From contig JARWIR010000050.1 in the NCBI GenBank assembly GCA_029959085.1, positions 1,116,001 to 1,180,000 on the forward strand: a DNA stretch of 64,000 nt, read 5' to 3'. A model generated the notes under the pieces. That model was not told the DNA's origin. It made no database searches and worked only from the letters and a program-made list of their open reading frames with translations. This document shows positions 38,291-49,366 of the stretch, one piece after another. Within the stretch, counting starts at the first letter, position 1; every line of letters starts with the position of its first letter. The position numbers and the translations under genes were made by a program. Origin of the DNA: Nemophila menziesii (lineage: Eukaryota > Streptophyta > Magnoliopsida > Boraginales > Hydrophyllaceae).

Positions 38291-39353
38291 GTTATTATCT
38301 GGATGGTGCTCTTATGGATATGGACCCGACTGTGTACTTTTTGGAGATGGTTTGAGTCAGCAAACAACTTATGCTTTGCGTTTAGAGTCACATATGATAT
38401 ATGTCATGGTTTGAGACGGTGTTTAGAATTTTTAGAGGGATGAGTACCATATCTAGCTCCCTCAAATGACTCATAAAGATGAAGGCAGGAGTGACTTGGA
38501 GGGAGAAAGTGTGGTGTATTGGATTTGCAGCTATGGTTTAATCCATCTGGATAGGACGAAATAAGTGAGTTCACTAGGGAGTGGTCACTACCCATGACGT
38601 TATTCTTAAGGGAGATTAACTTTGTATCTATCACTCTCTTTTTGTCTTGTACCTTCATCTTCCCTTTTCAGAATTTAGGGGGTTCATCTTGAATGTACAT
38701 TGATATATACTCGTAGGATCTATGAGGGAGTAAGACTTTACTTAACATACTACTAGATTACCAATTTTGTATTGGTTCCATCAAATGTATAGTTTATAGT
38801 CTCTTTTGGTTGTCTTATTAATACCATGGTTCTCACCTAATGGAAAAAATTAGGAGAAAAATAGTTACTTGTATTGTGATACCTTATTTAACTTTATATT
38901 AAATTTATTTGTTAAAATATAATTTAGGTTCGTAAATGAATTAAATAAGAATAATTTAATGGTTACTAAAAACAAACAAATGGGAAAACAAAATGGAGGA
39001 AAAGAAAATAAATGTAACTCCAATTTCACCTATCCCACATGTTTGGCACGCCCAACCACCCTCCCCGATTCGGACCCCACTCCCCACCACCTGTCCTAAA
39101 CCCCTTTCCCCCATCCCTATATTTGATAAATCGAATTTTCACTTTTTAGATAACTAGTAAAAAAATCTTAAAAAAGATCACATGACAAATCTATATTATA
39201 CCAGAGCATTGACATGACCAACCAGGTTATAAAGGCCCAACTTGAGTTTTTATTGGCATGAGATTATCCCACTAGCTGAAAACACTATATAAAAGTCTAG
39301 CTTAAAAGAATGAGGCTCGAAGTTTTAGGCCTCGAATAAAAACATTGTTACTC

Positions 39354-39495
39354 GGGCCCATCTGATAGACACGTACACTGTTCACACTGAAAGACCTATA
39401 TATATATTATCCCCCCCACCCAACCCTGTCGTCTCGGTTTATCTTATCGTATATGTATCACCATACTCTCTTCTCCCAGATACACTAAACCCTAA
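39354..39495 (+). promoter_or_regulatory. site II-like and telo-box promoter motifs, copy B
   Basis: GGGCCCA at 39354-39360, a TATATATATATTAT stretch near 39397, and the telo-box AAACCCTAA at 39487-39495. Site II plus telo-box is the signature of plant promoters for ribosomal-protein and other growth-linked genes. No coding first exon was recognised downstream. The motifs recur in copy C at 52513-52519 and 52639-52647, without the TATA stretch. Confidence 0.5.
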
Positions 39496-41468
39496 CTCTA
39501 CATTCAGTGAAATCATCAATAAGTAGTCTATAAGCCTAAATCAATAGTATATTTTGATGATTTACATGCTAAATATACACATTAAATATACTCTCTTATC
39601 AAAAGTATGGGTTGTCAGTTAATTCTCTCAGATTTGGTAGGTCAAGATGTTGTTTTTCGTTAAATGATAGAATTAAATTTTCCAATTTTGTCAATCCAAG
39701 TTGTGTAATTGTCGTTTGTGCAGATTACTATTGTTGATTTGCTCAGATCTTTCAAATGCTTGAATATATATAACTCGTGGTTGATCCGACAATGGTTTAA
39801 ATTACCATCTCCACCATGTTTTGGGTAATTTCTTCTACTTTTCTAATGTTTTTTATTATTTATTTAATTTATATTTTATATATAATTTTCAGACTTGTAA
39901 TTTATTTGTTGAATTCATTATATTTTATGTCTATTATACAAAGAATAAAATCCAAATAGTTGTGTATTCTTGAGCATTATTACAAACCCCTTATTTACTT
40001 TAATTGCGCTATTTATTTTATTTTTCTGTTTTTCCATTTATATGCAATATTTTATACAAATTTAAAAAAAATCTAAGTGGTTTTTATAGATGTAATATGA
40101 TATTGTTAGTTTTTTATTTGTGCGTTTAGACTAATAATTTATTTTATACGTGTTTATGTATATCTAATTTTATTGATTCTCGTTCTCTTTTTATGCTTTA
40201 CATTGTTTGTTTTTATTTTATATGAAATTATTTAAATTGATTTACTTATTGTTGAGTCATATAATAATATTTGTGCATAAAAATCATTAAGGTGTGCATA
40301 TTTGCATTTACTTTTTCATTGCATTAAGATTTTTATACTTATGCGATGAGTGTAAGTATGTATATGATTTTGCATGATTTTCTATTCAAGTGTATATGAA
40401 CACTAATTTTTAATGTAAATAGTAATTTCTATGTATGTTATATTCAGATTTGTCATTATCCATGTGTTATATGATCTTTTATGTTTGATCATGTTAGTCC
40501 ATGTGTTGAAGTGAATAAAATAACTAGAGTAATAAAATTAATAGAGTGGTTTATAAACTGATATAGTATATTTTGTGTGATTAAATGGTGATTTTGGAAA
40601 CTTGTGAAACTATTTTATGTTTATGTATATTTTCCAATGGATATAAATGTATAGAATGTAGAGTAAATTTCCCTTTTTCCACCCCGGTTGTCAACCTATC
40701 CCCATTTTCTTACAAAATTCTACATACCCACTATACTTAAAAAACACGACTCGTTGTCCATTTTGGACAAAATACGTCCAAAAAATCCGTTAATTGACCC
40801 ACGTGTGCGGAATATGTCTAATTTAATTAATGTTTTGCATTCCAAATCATTTTAAAAATTGAAAAACAAAAAACCTCTTTAGGGAAGATAATTTTTCCAT
40901 TTCAAGTATAGTTTATTGACTTATATAATAAGTTATACATGACTACTTATATTTTTATTTGTTCAATTTTACAGAATCAATCATTATCTTATTTTGAACA
41001 AGATTGATGGTCATTTCATTTCAATTATATAAGGTAATCTATTCTTACTATTAACATATTTTACTAGAATTATATGAACCTTGGAACCTGAACTATGAAT
41101 CATGTAACTTGAATCATAAATCATAAATTCTAAATTAAATTTTACAAATGTGTTATATATATAGCCCATGCATGAAGACATTGAAAAAATATTGTTCTTT
41201 TATCTTGTAGAAGCTGAAATAGAATATATTAAGTCTGTACAAAATTTAATTTAGAGTAAATATCCATTTTACCCTTGTATTACAACTTGATTGAAAACTT
41301 ATCCCTTGAAATATAAAATGTATATGCTCACCCTTGTATAAACTTGTTAGATAGACCTTCTCAGATCCATAATCAATAATTTCTATCTTTACCGAGTCAA
41401 ACCCCTTTCATTAGGACTGATAATTTTTCATGACTTCATGGATCATTTTGTTTGCACCCTACACATTT

Positions 41469-41691
41469 CAACATACCTTTTATAATATTAACCATGGATA
41501 CCTAAAAAGCTATCACAACACCAAAAAGAAACACCACAAAAAACATCAACCAATCGACAAGACCCGTACCAACAACATTTCAACATACCTTTTATAATAT
41601 TAACCATGGATACCTTAAAAGCTATCACAACACCAAAAAGAAACACCACAAAAAACATCAACCAATCGACAAGACCCGTACCCAACAACAA
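41469..41691. repeat. 112-bp tandem duplication unique to copy B
   Basis: 41469-41580 and 41581-41691 are almost identical, starting CAACATACCTTTTATAATAT. Copy C has a single unit (about 54650-54750), so this arose after the B/C duplication. Confidence 0.9.
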
Positions 41692-41909
41692 ACACAAAAA
41701 AAAATACAATTTTACAACAACACTAATCAATCATTAGAACAAGAGGAAAGCAACCACAAATGACACTGTTTTACCAAAAAAAAGGTTTTGCATAATTGAA
41801 ACTTATGTAGAAGATTAATTATTTCTCATGAAAACACGTTTCCACCGTAAGAAATTACTAAACTCCACTGTCTTTGTTCGTGTGTTAGTTTTAGAGGAGA
41901 GAGAGAGAG

Positions 41910-42500
41910 TAGTGCGAGTAGCTCAAGCACTAACTCTGGATCATCATCAAGTGGTATTTTTTTATCTCTTTTTTCTTTTTATTTAATTCTTGATTAAGAT
42001 TTAGGATTTTAACTAACCTGTTCTGTAATAAATTTGTGGTAATTTCAGATTCTGATGATGAAAATTCTCCATGAAGATTTACTTACTTGTCCAGGAAAAT
42101 AGTTTCTGTAACAGCCCTAACATGAATTTATTCATAGAATGTCTTTGCCAAAACATGCATTTGTTGCCTTTATTTGTTTTTTCGCAAGATATTAATAAGT
42201 TTGGAAATAGATTTTAACGATCCTACTTTATGGATTTGTTTATTTATCGGTTGAGTTTATAAAGAAATAAATATCTCGCGTTTATATTTCGATGTGTAAT
42301 TAAACTAGGGTTTGACATTTACTCCCGGACAAACAAATTTGTAACTAACTTTGATCTGTAACAACTATTGTTAGTAGTGTTATATAGATGAGCTTTGATC
42401 TGTAAGTATTTAACTATTTAGTGATTATATGCAAGATATTGATTTGTAAGTCAAAGTTTTACTGTCTATTAGAACTCAATCAGTAGTCCATAATTGACTT
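41910..42500. other. short Ser-rich coding-like scraps, otherwise no gene
   Basis: 41908-41950 can be read as a serine-rich exon (SASSSSTNSGSSSS), followed after a possible intron by DSDDENSP and a stop (42050-42072). This is too little to call a gene. The rest is AT-rich. Confidence 0.3.
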
Positions 42501-42505
42501 TTTCT

Positions 42506-42643
42506 CAACTTTGTAGAATTGAATATTAAAGGCTTTTACACCCAAAATGCATACGTTTGTGATGTAGATCGAGAAGGTGTTTTTAACCTTAAACATATGC
42601 ATTTTGGGTGTAAAAGCCTTTAATATTCAATCCTATAAAGTTG
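42506..42643. repeat. long near-perfect hairpin (52-bp arms, 33-nt loop)
   Basis: Left arm 42506-42557 and right arm 42591-42643 are reverse complements with about three differences, one of which can pair as G:U. The inner part, around GGCTTTTACACCCAAAATGC, is perfect over more than 30 bp. Size and loop resemble a plant miRNA-type or young foldback precursor. A short inverted-repeat transposon is the main alternative, since I see no promoter. Confidence 0.85.
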
Positions 42644-42892
42644 GTCTAATAGGCTAAATTACACTGAGATTAAGATCCAACTTAAAACATAATCGAAGTA
42701 ATAAACCTAACTAACAAACAAGTCTTGATAAACTTGAACAACTTTGTTGGCCGTAAATAAAGATATGAAGGTTATGGATGACTGTTTGTCGTTTATTCTT
42801 CGTTTTCGAACAAAAAACTAAAAGTTTATTCTTCGTTCATTTCTTTCGTCTTAACTATTTTTAGGGAGATGGATGTAGGTTTTGTGTGAGGG

Positions 42893-43255
42893 CACTACGC
42901 CGCTTCTAGCGGTAGTCGCTAATACGTAGATAAGTAGTCGCGAGAAAGAGGATCAGGGATTTAACGACTACATGTAGTCGTGAATATTTAGTCGTTAGAA
43001 GTCAAACCTTACGACTATGTGTCAAGAAGTAGTCGTTAGAGGTTGTGGTCTTATTAACGACTACAATGTAGTCGTTAGATGGTTGGTACTTTTCGCGACT
43101 AGTAAGTAGTCGCTATTAACTTTATTATCTGCGACTACTTTGTAGTCGTTATTAATAAGGCTTATTAACGACTACAATGTAGTCGTTATTGTCTTTTAAT
43201 TAGCGACTACATCTTGTAGTCATTATCGACTACAAGTAGTCGCTATTAATTTTTT
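42893..43255. repeat. left subterminal repeat block of the CACTA element
   Basis: More than a dozen copies of a GTAGTCG(C/T)TA-like word in both orientations, the usual binding sites for the accessory transposon protein. Confidence 0.85.
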
Positions 43256-43566
43256 TTTTCAAATAAAAAAATATGATTTTCGAAGTATTTTTAGTTACAA
43301 TACTGCAATTATAAATAATTCGAATATCATAATTTTTTTTTAAAATACAATTAATTATTAAAAATACAATTAAAAATTCAAAATACAATTAATAATTCAA
43401 AATAATTAATTAAAATATAAAAATAAACCAAATTCAGCAAAAGTCAACATAAGTCAAACCAAGTCAACAAAAGTCAAAGTCAACAAAAGTCAAACCAAAC
43501 CAAAATAAATTAAAAGTCTTAATACATAACCGATAAATAAATAAGATAAACACCAAAAATCTCGAT

Positions 43567-45229
43567 CTAGAGTCCTATCCGGCTATAAACATCGTCTTCA
43601 TCTTCATCACTATCATCATCACCATCTTCTTCAACATCTTCATCACCGCTAGGAGGAGTGGGGTACGCAGTCATAGGCTGGAGGGGGGCGCTCCTTTCTC
43701 TGAGGGCATCACTCACAACAACCTGGGAATAAACAGGAGGCTCGGTGCTGGTAGAGCAAACTTCAGGGAGGGGGAACTGTGGAAGATTGCTGGCTAATCG
43801 GAGCTCATTAATCGCCGCCATCATCTCCGCATGTTGCTCGGCCTAGGCTGGAGTAGTCGAAGCTTTCTTCTTCACCTTTTTCGGTCGACCAATGCCCGGT
43901 GTCCAGCTCCTCTTTGGTGAACCGATAGCCTTCTTCGAGGTGTTCCTCACGTAGTTGACTTGCTCCTTTTGAGTCATGCCTTGACGGTCGGTTGACTCAG
44001 ATTGACTCTGAGTCACCTGCTCCTTCTTGGCATCGTTGAACAATTTCTGTTACATATTAAACAATAAAAAAATATTAAATTTGATTTAAGATTAAAAATA
44101 TAATTAATAGTTTAATTATAAAAAAACTTACATCAGCTTTTTCGTAGCCCTCCGACCTCCACTGTTTCGTGTTCTTGCTTTTATCCACCACCTCGAACAA
44201 ACCGCCCATACGCGGAATCGGGATGTCTTCCTATGTCGCCTCATCCCTGACCACCAGCTTCCCCCCCGGGATTAAATCTTCACCCTGTTTCATTAAAAAA
44301 AATTAAAAATAATAAATAAATAAATAAATTACTTAAATAAAAAATCATCTCATAAAGCATATCCCGAGTTCGGGAATATTTTCTCGACCACGCTCCACTC
44401 TTATTCTTCTGTTTTTCTCGATGCTTTTTATTTTCACTTGCTTGATTCTGAAAAAAATTAAAATTAAATTATTAATAAATTAAATTATAATTTAAAGAAT
44501 AAAATTAAATTAAAAAGATTGAGTGTATACCCTTGCTTTCCTCGAACCCCAATACTCACAACATCTTGCCCAAATCTCATCGGACAACCAATCCCGTTTC
44601 AAAACCTTTCTCCAGTAATTTTTCTTTGTGTTATGTTTGTAATCTTTAAACCTAATTCTCATCATATCGTCCAAATTACCAGCAATCCAATTCAAATCTT
44701 TCCTTTTCTTCCAACTCGGTATGTCGAAAAAAATCTATAAAAAAAATTATTTGAATTTAAATTAGAATAATAAATTAATTTAAAAAAATATTAACAGTTT
44801 TATCTTTACCAATAATCTCTTAATGACTGCGATTTTGTCAGCATCCGGAACTTTATCCCACACACTGTAACACGGTGGAATCCTCTCTCGGACAGTAATC
44901 CCGATCACTTGGGAAACGTGGTGCCCGTACTTGCCGGAGGGATTCCACGTGTCGTCAAGGATGCAGAAATCGACCGACAAAGGCCACACGACCGCTTTGA
45001 GTGCCCTAAGGGCAGTTTTTAGGGTCGCGCTACCCCGTTTTTTGCGTCATACTGGTTCTATTTTAAAATATTATTAATTATTGTTTACGTTATTTTATAA
45101 GCAATTTTGGATTTCAATTGTTTTTTTACCGGGTTGGTTTGTGCAGTCGACCGGATTTCTGTTCAGATTCTAGTTTGGATCCCTACCCCTACCGTCCCCT
45201 CCGTGCTGCATACTCACCACATCGGACAT
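43567..45229 (-). pseudogene. Transposase_24 (Ptta/En/Spm, TNPA-like) gene with in-frame TAG codons
   Basis: CACTA elements carry such a gene beside the transposase; the product is thought to bind subterminal repeats in the nucleus. Putative exons on the minus strand: an uncertain first exon near 45229-45130; about 45051-44821 (DDTWNPSGKYGHH, VWDKVPDADK); 44734-44531 (MRIRFKDYKHNTKKNYW, CCEYWGSRKA); 44447-44352 (basic, KNKSGAWSRKYSR); 44284-44132 (MGGLFEVVDKSK, QWRSEGYEKAD); 44046-43567 (acidic DEDEDD tail). Most junctions have GT-AG, but the donor after 44352 is not evident. In-frame TAG codons lie at 44231-44233 and 43843-43845, and the first exon also meets a TAG. The gene is therefore dead or mis-spliced. 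Confidence 0.75.
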
Positions 45230-46324
45230 CTAACATTTTGTAGTGTAATTAAAATATAGAATTAAAAATAACATAAAACACAAAAGAAAAACATGAAAAT
45301 AAAAATAAATAAATTATTACAATTATAAATTAAATAAATTAAATAAAGTAAATATAGCATCGACAAGCTTTAACATCCAATATATAGCACACGTACAATC
45401 TGTATTATACAAAAATAATTATATTAGTCATATAGTAAAATAAATTATAATTTTTTTTTAATATTTAAAAATCTATTATTATATAGTAAAATAAGTTTTT
45501 CTATATTGCATTTTGGTCCCTCTATTTTTTTAACAAACACTTTTAGGCCAAAAATGTCAAATTACATGGATTTTTTAATTACATTTTTATCCTAAAATTG
45601 CATGTTAGTCCATATATATATTTTTTTAAAATTGCATGTTAGTCCCTATATATTTTTTAATACAATTTTAGGCCAAATAGTAATTTCATTCTAACACTTT
45701 TTTTTATATAAAATCCCTAAAAAATCATAACAAAAATCATAAAATTCCCAAAAAATCATAAAAATTTATTTTCATAATCTAGCATGAATTACATGTTTAA
45801 AATAACATAAATTTAATCCTAGTAACATAAATTAAATTCGGAATTCCTAAACAAGCAACCAAAAATGGAAAAAAAAAATTCAGTTACTCAAATTAATTTT
45901 TTTTACCCATTTAGCATCAATTTTGGGTTTAAAATATCACAAACAACACCCTAATAGCACTACTTATATTCGGAATTACACTACACATGTAATAATTAAA
46001 GTAAAAAAAATAAAAAATGAAACATGAAAATTAAAGCACAAAAAAAAGTTGGAAAAATTACCTTAGAAGCTGAAATTGAAGCTGATTTGATGATGAATCC
46101 ATGCCATAGTCATTCGGATTTAAACAAAAATAGAAAAAAAATTGATTAGAAATTAAAAATGGAAAAAAAGCTTAAGAAATGGATGAAAATGGAAGAAAAT
46201 ATGATTGTGGTTTTGATTTCGTTACCTTTGATGAAGATTTGATGTTGCTTTGCTGCTCGTTTTTTTTGGTTTTTTGTTTAAGGAATAAATGAGAATAGTG
46301 AGCTCTCGGTGAAGATATAGGGCT

Positions 46325-46637
46325 TTCTTTCTAGCGACTACTTCATGTAGTCACTAGATATAGGGAAAGTAGTCGCTAGTTATGTGGTGACTTACATGTG
46401 TCTGTAAGTTGACCACGTCAACAGGCTTTTCGCGACTAATATGTAGTCGCTAGACCTCAAACTAAAACGCGTGTCCTTTCGTGGGAAGGAAAAAGGACCG
46501 CCATCGAGTAGTGGGAAATTAATTCACTTTTTCGGGACAACAAATAGTCGCTAGTGATAGATTATCATAAGCGACTAGTTCATAAAGATGAACTAGTCGC
46601 GAAAGGTAGGATGTAGTCGCTAGAGTTTTTTTTTCTT
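46325..46637. repeat. right subterminal repeat block of the CACTA element
   Basis: AGTCGCTA/TAGCGACTA words at about 46335, 46370, 46440, 46545, 46570, 46595 and 46615, followed by the T-rich end. Confidence 0.8.
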
Positions 46638-46667
46638 AATTTAACCCAATTCCCTTTAATACAATAG

Positions 46668-46795
46668 TTCAATTCAATTCCAAATAATCATATAACATAA
46701 TTCAATTAAACTCCAAATAATCATATAACATTATTCAATTCAACTCCAAACAATCACTAAATTCTATTCAACTCTGAACAATCACAAAACTTGAG
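46668..46795. repeat. short tandem repeat, unit about 33 bp
   Basis: Four degenerate copies of TTCAATTCAACTCCAAATAA followed by TCATATAACAT, between the CACTA element and the minisatellite. Confidence 0.7.
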
Positions 46796-47385
46796 CATTT
46801 GGGGTATTCAGTCAACTATTTGAGTCAACTTGAGTGTTTGGGGTATTTAGTCAACTATTTGAGTCAAGCTTAAGTGTTTGGAGTATTTAGTCAACTATTT
46901 GAGTCAAACTTAAGTGTTTGGAGTATTTAGTCAACTATTTGAGTCAAACTTAACTGTTTGGGGTATTCAGTCAACTATTTGAGTCAAACTTAAGTGTTTG
47001 GGGGTATTCAGTCAACTATTTGAGTCAAATGTTAGTGTTTGGGGTGTTTAGTCAACTATTTGAGTCAAACTTGAGTGTTTGGGGTATTCAGTCAACTATT
47101 TGAGTCAAACTTGAGTGTTTGGGGTATTCAGTCAACTATTTGAGTCAAACTAGAGTGTTTGGAGTATTCAGTCAAGTATTTGAGTCATATGTTAGTGTTT
47201 GGGGTGTTTAGTCAACTATTTGAGTCAAACTTGAGTGTTTGGGGTATTTAGTCAATTATTAGAGTCAAACATGAGTGTTTGGGGGTATTTAGTCAACTAT
47301 TTGAGTTAAATGTTAGTGTTTGGGGTGTTTAGTCAACTATTTGAGTCAAACTTGAGTGTTTGGGGGTATTCAGTCAACTATTTGA
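46796..47385. repeat. 40-bp minisatellite, about 15 copies
   Basis: Unit of 40 bp built from TGTTTGGGGTATTCAGTCAA and CTATTTGAGTCAAACTTGAG, with low divergence between copies. It stops exactly where duplication copy C begins (47386). Units differ at AAACTTGAG, AAACTTAAG and AAATGTTAG variants, which shows higher-order patterning. Confidence 0.95.
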
Positions 47386-48200
47386 ATTTTCAAAGGTTCA
47401 AAAGGGTTGTCTCAAGGTGATCCTTTATATCCTTATATTTTCATCTTATGTTTAGAACATTTTTCTTGACTGATTAAGAAAAGGATGATCAAGTGTTATC
47501 TCTATCACTTAAACGTGGGAAGATTACATCACCCACCTTGGATTTGCGGACGATCTTATGATCATGGCTAGAGGTGATTGAAGATTTGTTGAAATCCATA
47601 TAAAATGAATGGATTACTTTAGAGAGTGTTTTGTTCTTTTTATGAACTTTATTAAGTCTAATTTATATTTTGTGGAAATTAAGAATGAAGAACAAGTTAG
47701 TTTTATAAAGGGTTTGACAAAAATGTAGTTGGGGATGATGATGTTTAAATATCTAGGACATCCTCTTGGGACATCTATTGTGTATACGAATGATTATCAA
47801 CATCTAAGGGTTAAACTGAGAAAGTGTGTGAGATTGTGTAATATTTCGATTTTGACTTATATTGTAAGGCTCAAAATTATTTGATCCGTCCTCCAAGGTA
47901 TCAAATGTTTTTGGTTTGCAATTTTTCTGATTCTGAGTAATATGATGTTATTAGTATTTTCTGTAAAATGTAATTGAATAAAGAGTCTTTGTATATATCT
48001 TGGGAGAAAATTTGCACTCCCAAGATGGAAAGTTGTTTGGGATTGAAGGATCTTAAGGCATGGAATAATTCTTTGGTAATGAAAACCGTGTGGCGTATCA
48101 TCGTTGGGAAAGATTAGTTGTGGGTTGATTGGGTGAAAGTTGAGTTGGGTTATTGTAAGTTGCATCAAAATAGTCCACAAATAATTAACCTTGGATAAAG
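47386..48200 (+). mobile_element. LINE reverse-transcriptase tail in copy C
   Basis: Same relic as in copy B, with WEKICTPKMESCLGLKDLK-like sequence near 48000-48060 and an AAT-rich end near 48205. Stops and frame changes are present. Open frames on the minus strand here are antisense shadows. Confidence 0.65.
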
Positions 48201-49366
48201 TAATAGTAATAATACACTATATATTTAAGTGAATAGTATGGGATAATGACAATGATGATGAAATGCATCCATCAGATATGGTAGTGATGTCAACAAGAGT
48301 AGTGGGTGAACTCATCATTCAAAATGAAGAATTATGGGGTAGCGAAATTGTTGATGGAGAATTGTAGGTAAATAGGGTTGAATCACGTGATCGAGGAAAG
48401 GAATTAGGCAAGTGTTGAAAATTCAATGGGAAGAGGCAACAGAAGGTTCCACGTCCTGTTCAAAGGGTTAATACTGGTCATGAAATGATATAAAATGGGT
48501 ACGAGCCACAACGTGTAGGTTACTTATAGACTGTAGTTGACTATTCAATACAATGGAATAGTGACGGTACAAGTTCAAACATCCAATGCTTCCACCTGGC
48601 CTTGAAAATTCCATAACTGACCAATCCCTATGCATAGATGCTGCCAATATCCATCCATCCATCCATTAGCACCCCGCCACTTCGTAGAGGTAATACGCAA
48701 GAATATTTTGTTTCACTAATTGTGGTGAATCTGACCATGCAGGTCCAGTCAATCCGGGCGTGACACGTGGAGCTGAGAAGTAACTAGCAGTTGTTGACCA
48801 AGCAAAGAAGTTGACTTATGAGTGTAGCAGACCAGACTCTCGTAGCTTGACATATCACATGAAGCGTCCATGAGGTGCAGTTGACTATTCAAAGGCTCCA
48901 ATTACTGATTGTACTATGGTAGCGAATTGTATCAGGACATTCTTTCCATCTTGATTAGTATTATTGAAGAACATTAACAACTTAAAAAAGATGACTAGAT
49001 TTGTGCTACCTACCAACAAATGCCACATCGCATCAACCATACATTCCCTTTGATAAATGTGTGTGCACATCCTATGAACCAAAACGTAACACATGCCCAT
49101 TACAGTCAATGAGAGTGAAACAACTCTTTCAATTAACAAAGAAGTGTGAGTAGCACCACCAGGTCACATAACCAGCGTGTGCGGGCGTGTGGGTGTGTCA
49201 GACCCTAAACCGACCATCATACCGTGAATGAATTGTCACCAAAATAATCTGAGTCAACGCCACTAATTAAATAGTCAAATAAGTCAATTTTTAAGATGTA
49301 GAGACATTTACGAGCATTCAAGTCCCCGGACGATGACTTTTGCGCCCAATTTTCTCCCTAACCATG

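Larger units (their letters stand above)
35170..38320 (+). repeat. right arm of the large inverted repeat (copy B core)
   Basis: Inverse counterpart of 30480-33840, separated from it by about 1.3 kb. Content from left to right: LINE RT relic to about 36600, non-coding middle 36600-37750, promoter-like tandem block 37760-38290. Transcripts reading through both arms could fold back on themselves. Confidence 0.8.
35799..41909 (+). repeat. 6.1-kb direct duplication, copy B
   Basis: Collinear with 47386-54964 from ATTTTCAAAGGTTCAAAAGG to the GAGGAGAGAGAGAGAG run. By eye the stretches compared are near 90 percent identical, closer than either is to copy A. Shared parts in order: LINE tail, non-coding core, promoter-like block, telo-box region, AT-rich intron-like stretch, AC-rich block near 41500-41760. 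Copy B lacks the 1.5 kb solo LTR of copy C and carries its own 112-bp tandem duplication. Confidence 0.85.
42893..46637. mobile_element. CACTA (En/Spm) transposon, non-autonomous, right terminus cut
   Basis: The left end begins CACTACGCCG and is followed by many short subterminal motifs of the AGTCGCTA/GTAGTCGTTA type (42915-43250). A similar cluster in the expected opposite arrangement fills 46325-46625. The right side ends GTAGTCGCTAGAGTTTTTTT then TTCTT at 46637, and the closing GTAGTG expected for CACTA is missing. Inside is one Transposase_24-type gene on the minus strand; no DDE/TNP2 transposase is present, so the element depends on others. Confidence 0.85.

Noticed and set aside
41488..41730. 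Minus-strand ORF rich in Leu, Val and Phe (also 54500-54790), resembling a membrane protein
   Set aside because: It is the reverse of an AC-rich plus-strand stretch doubled by a tandem duplication; the hydrophobicity is a composition effect.
43567..45229. Acidic and basic short ORFs as separate host genes
   Set aside because: They line up as exons of one Transposase_24-type gene between two CACTA subterminal repeat blocks.
46796..47385. Regular 40-bp repeats as a possible CRISPR array
   Set aside because: Units are directly adjacent with no unique spacers, and the context is plant DNA; it is a minisatellite.
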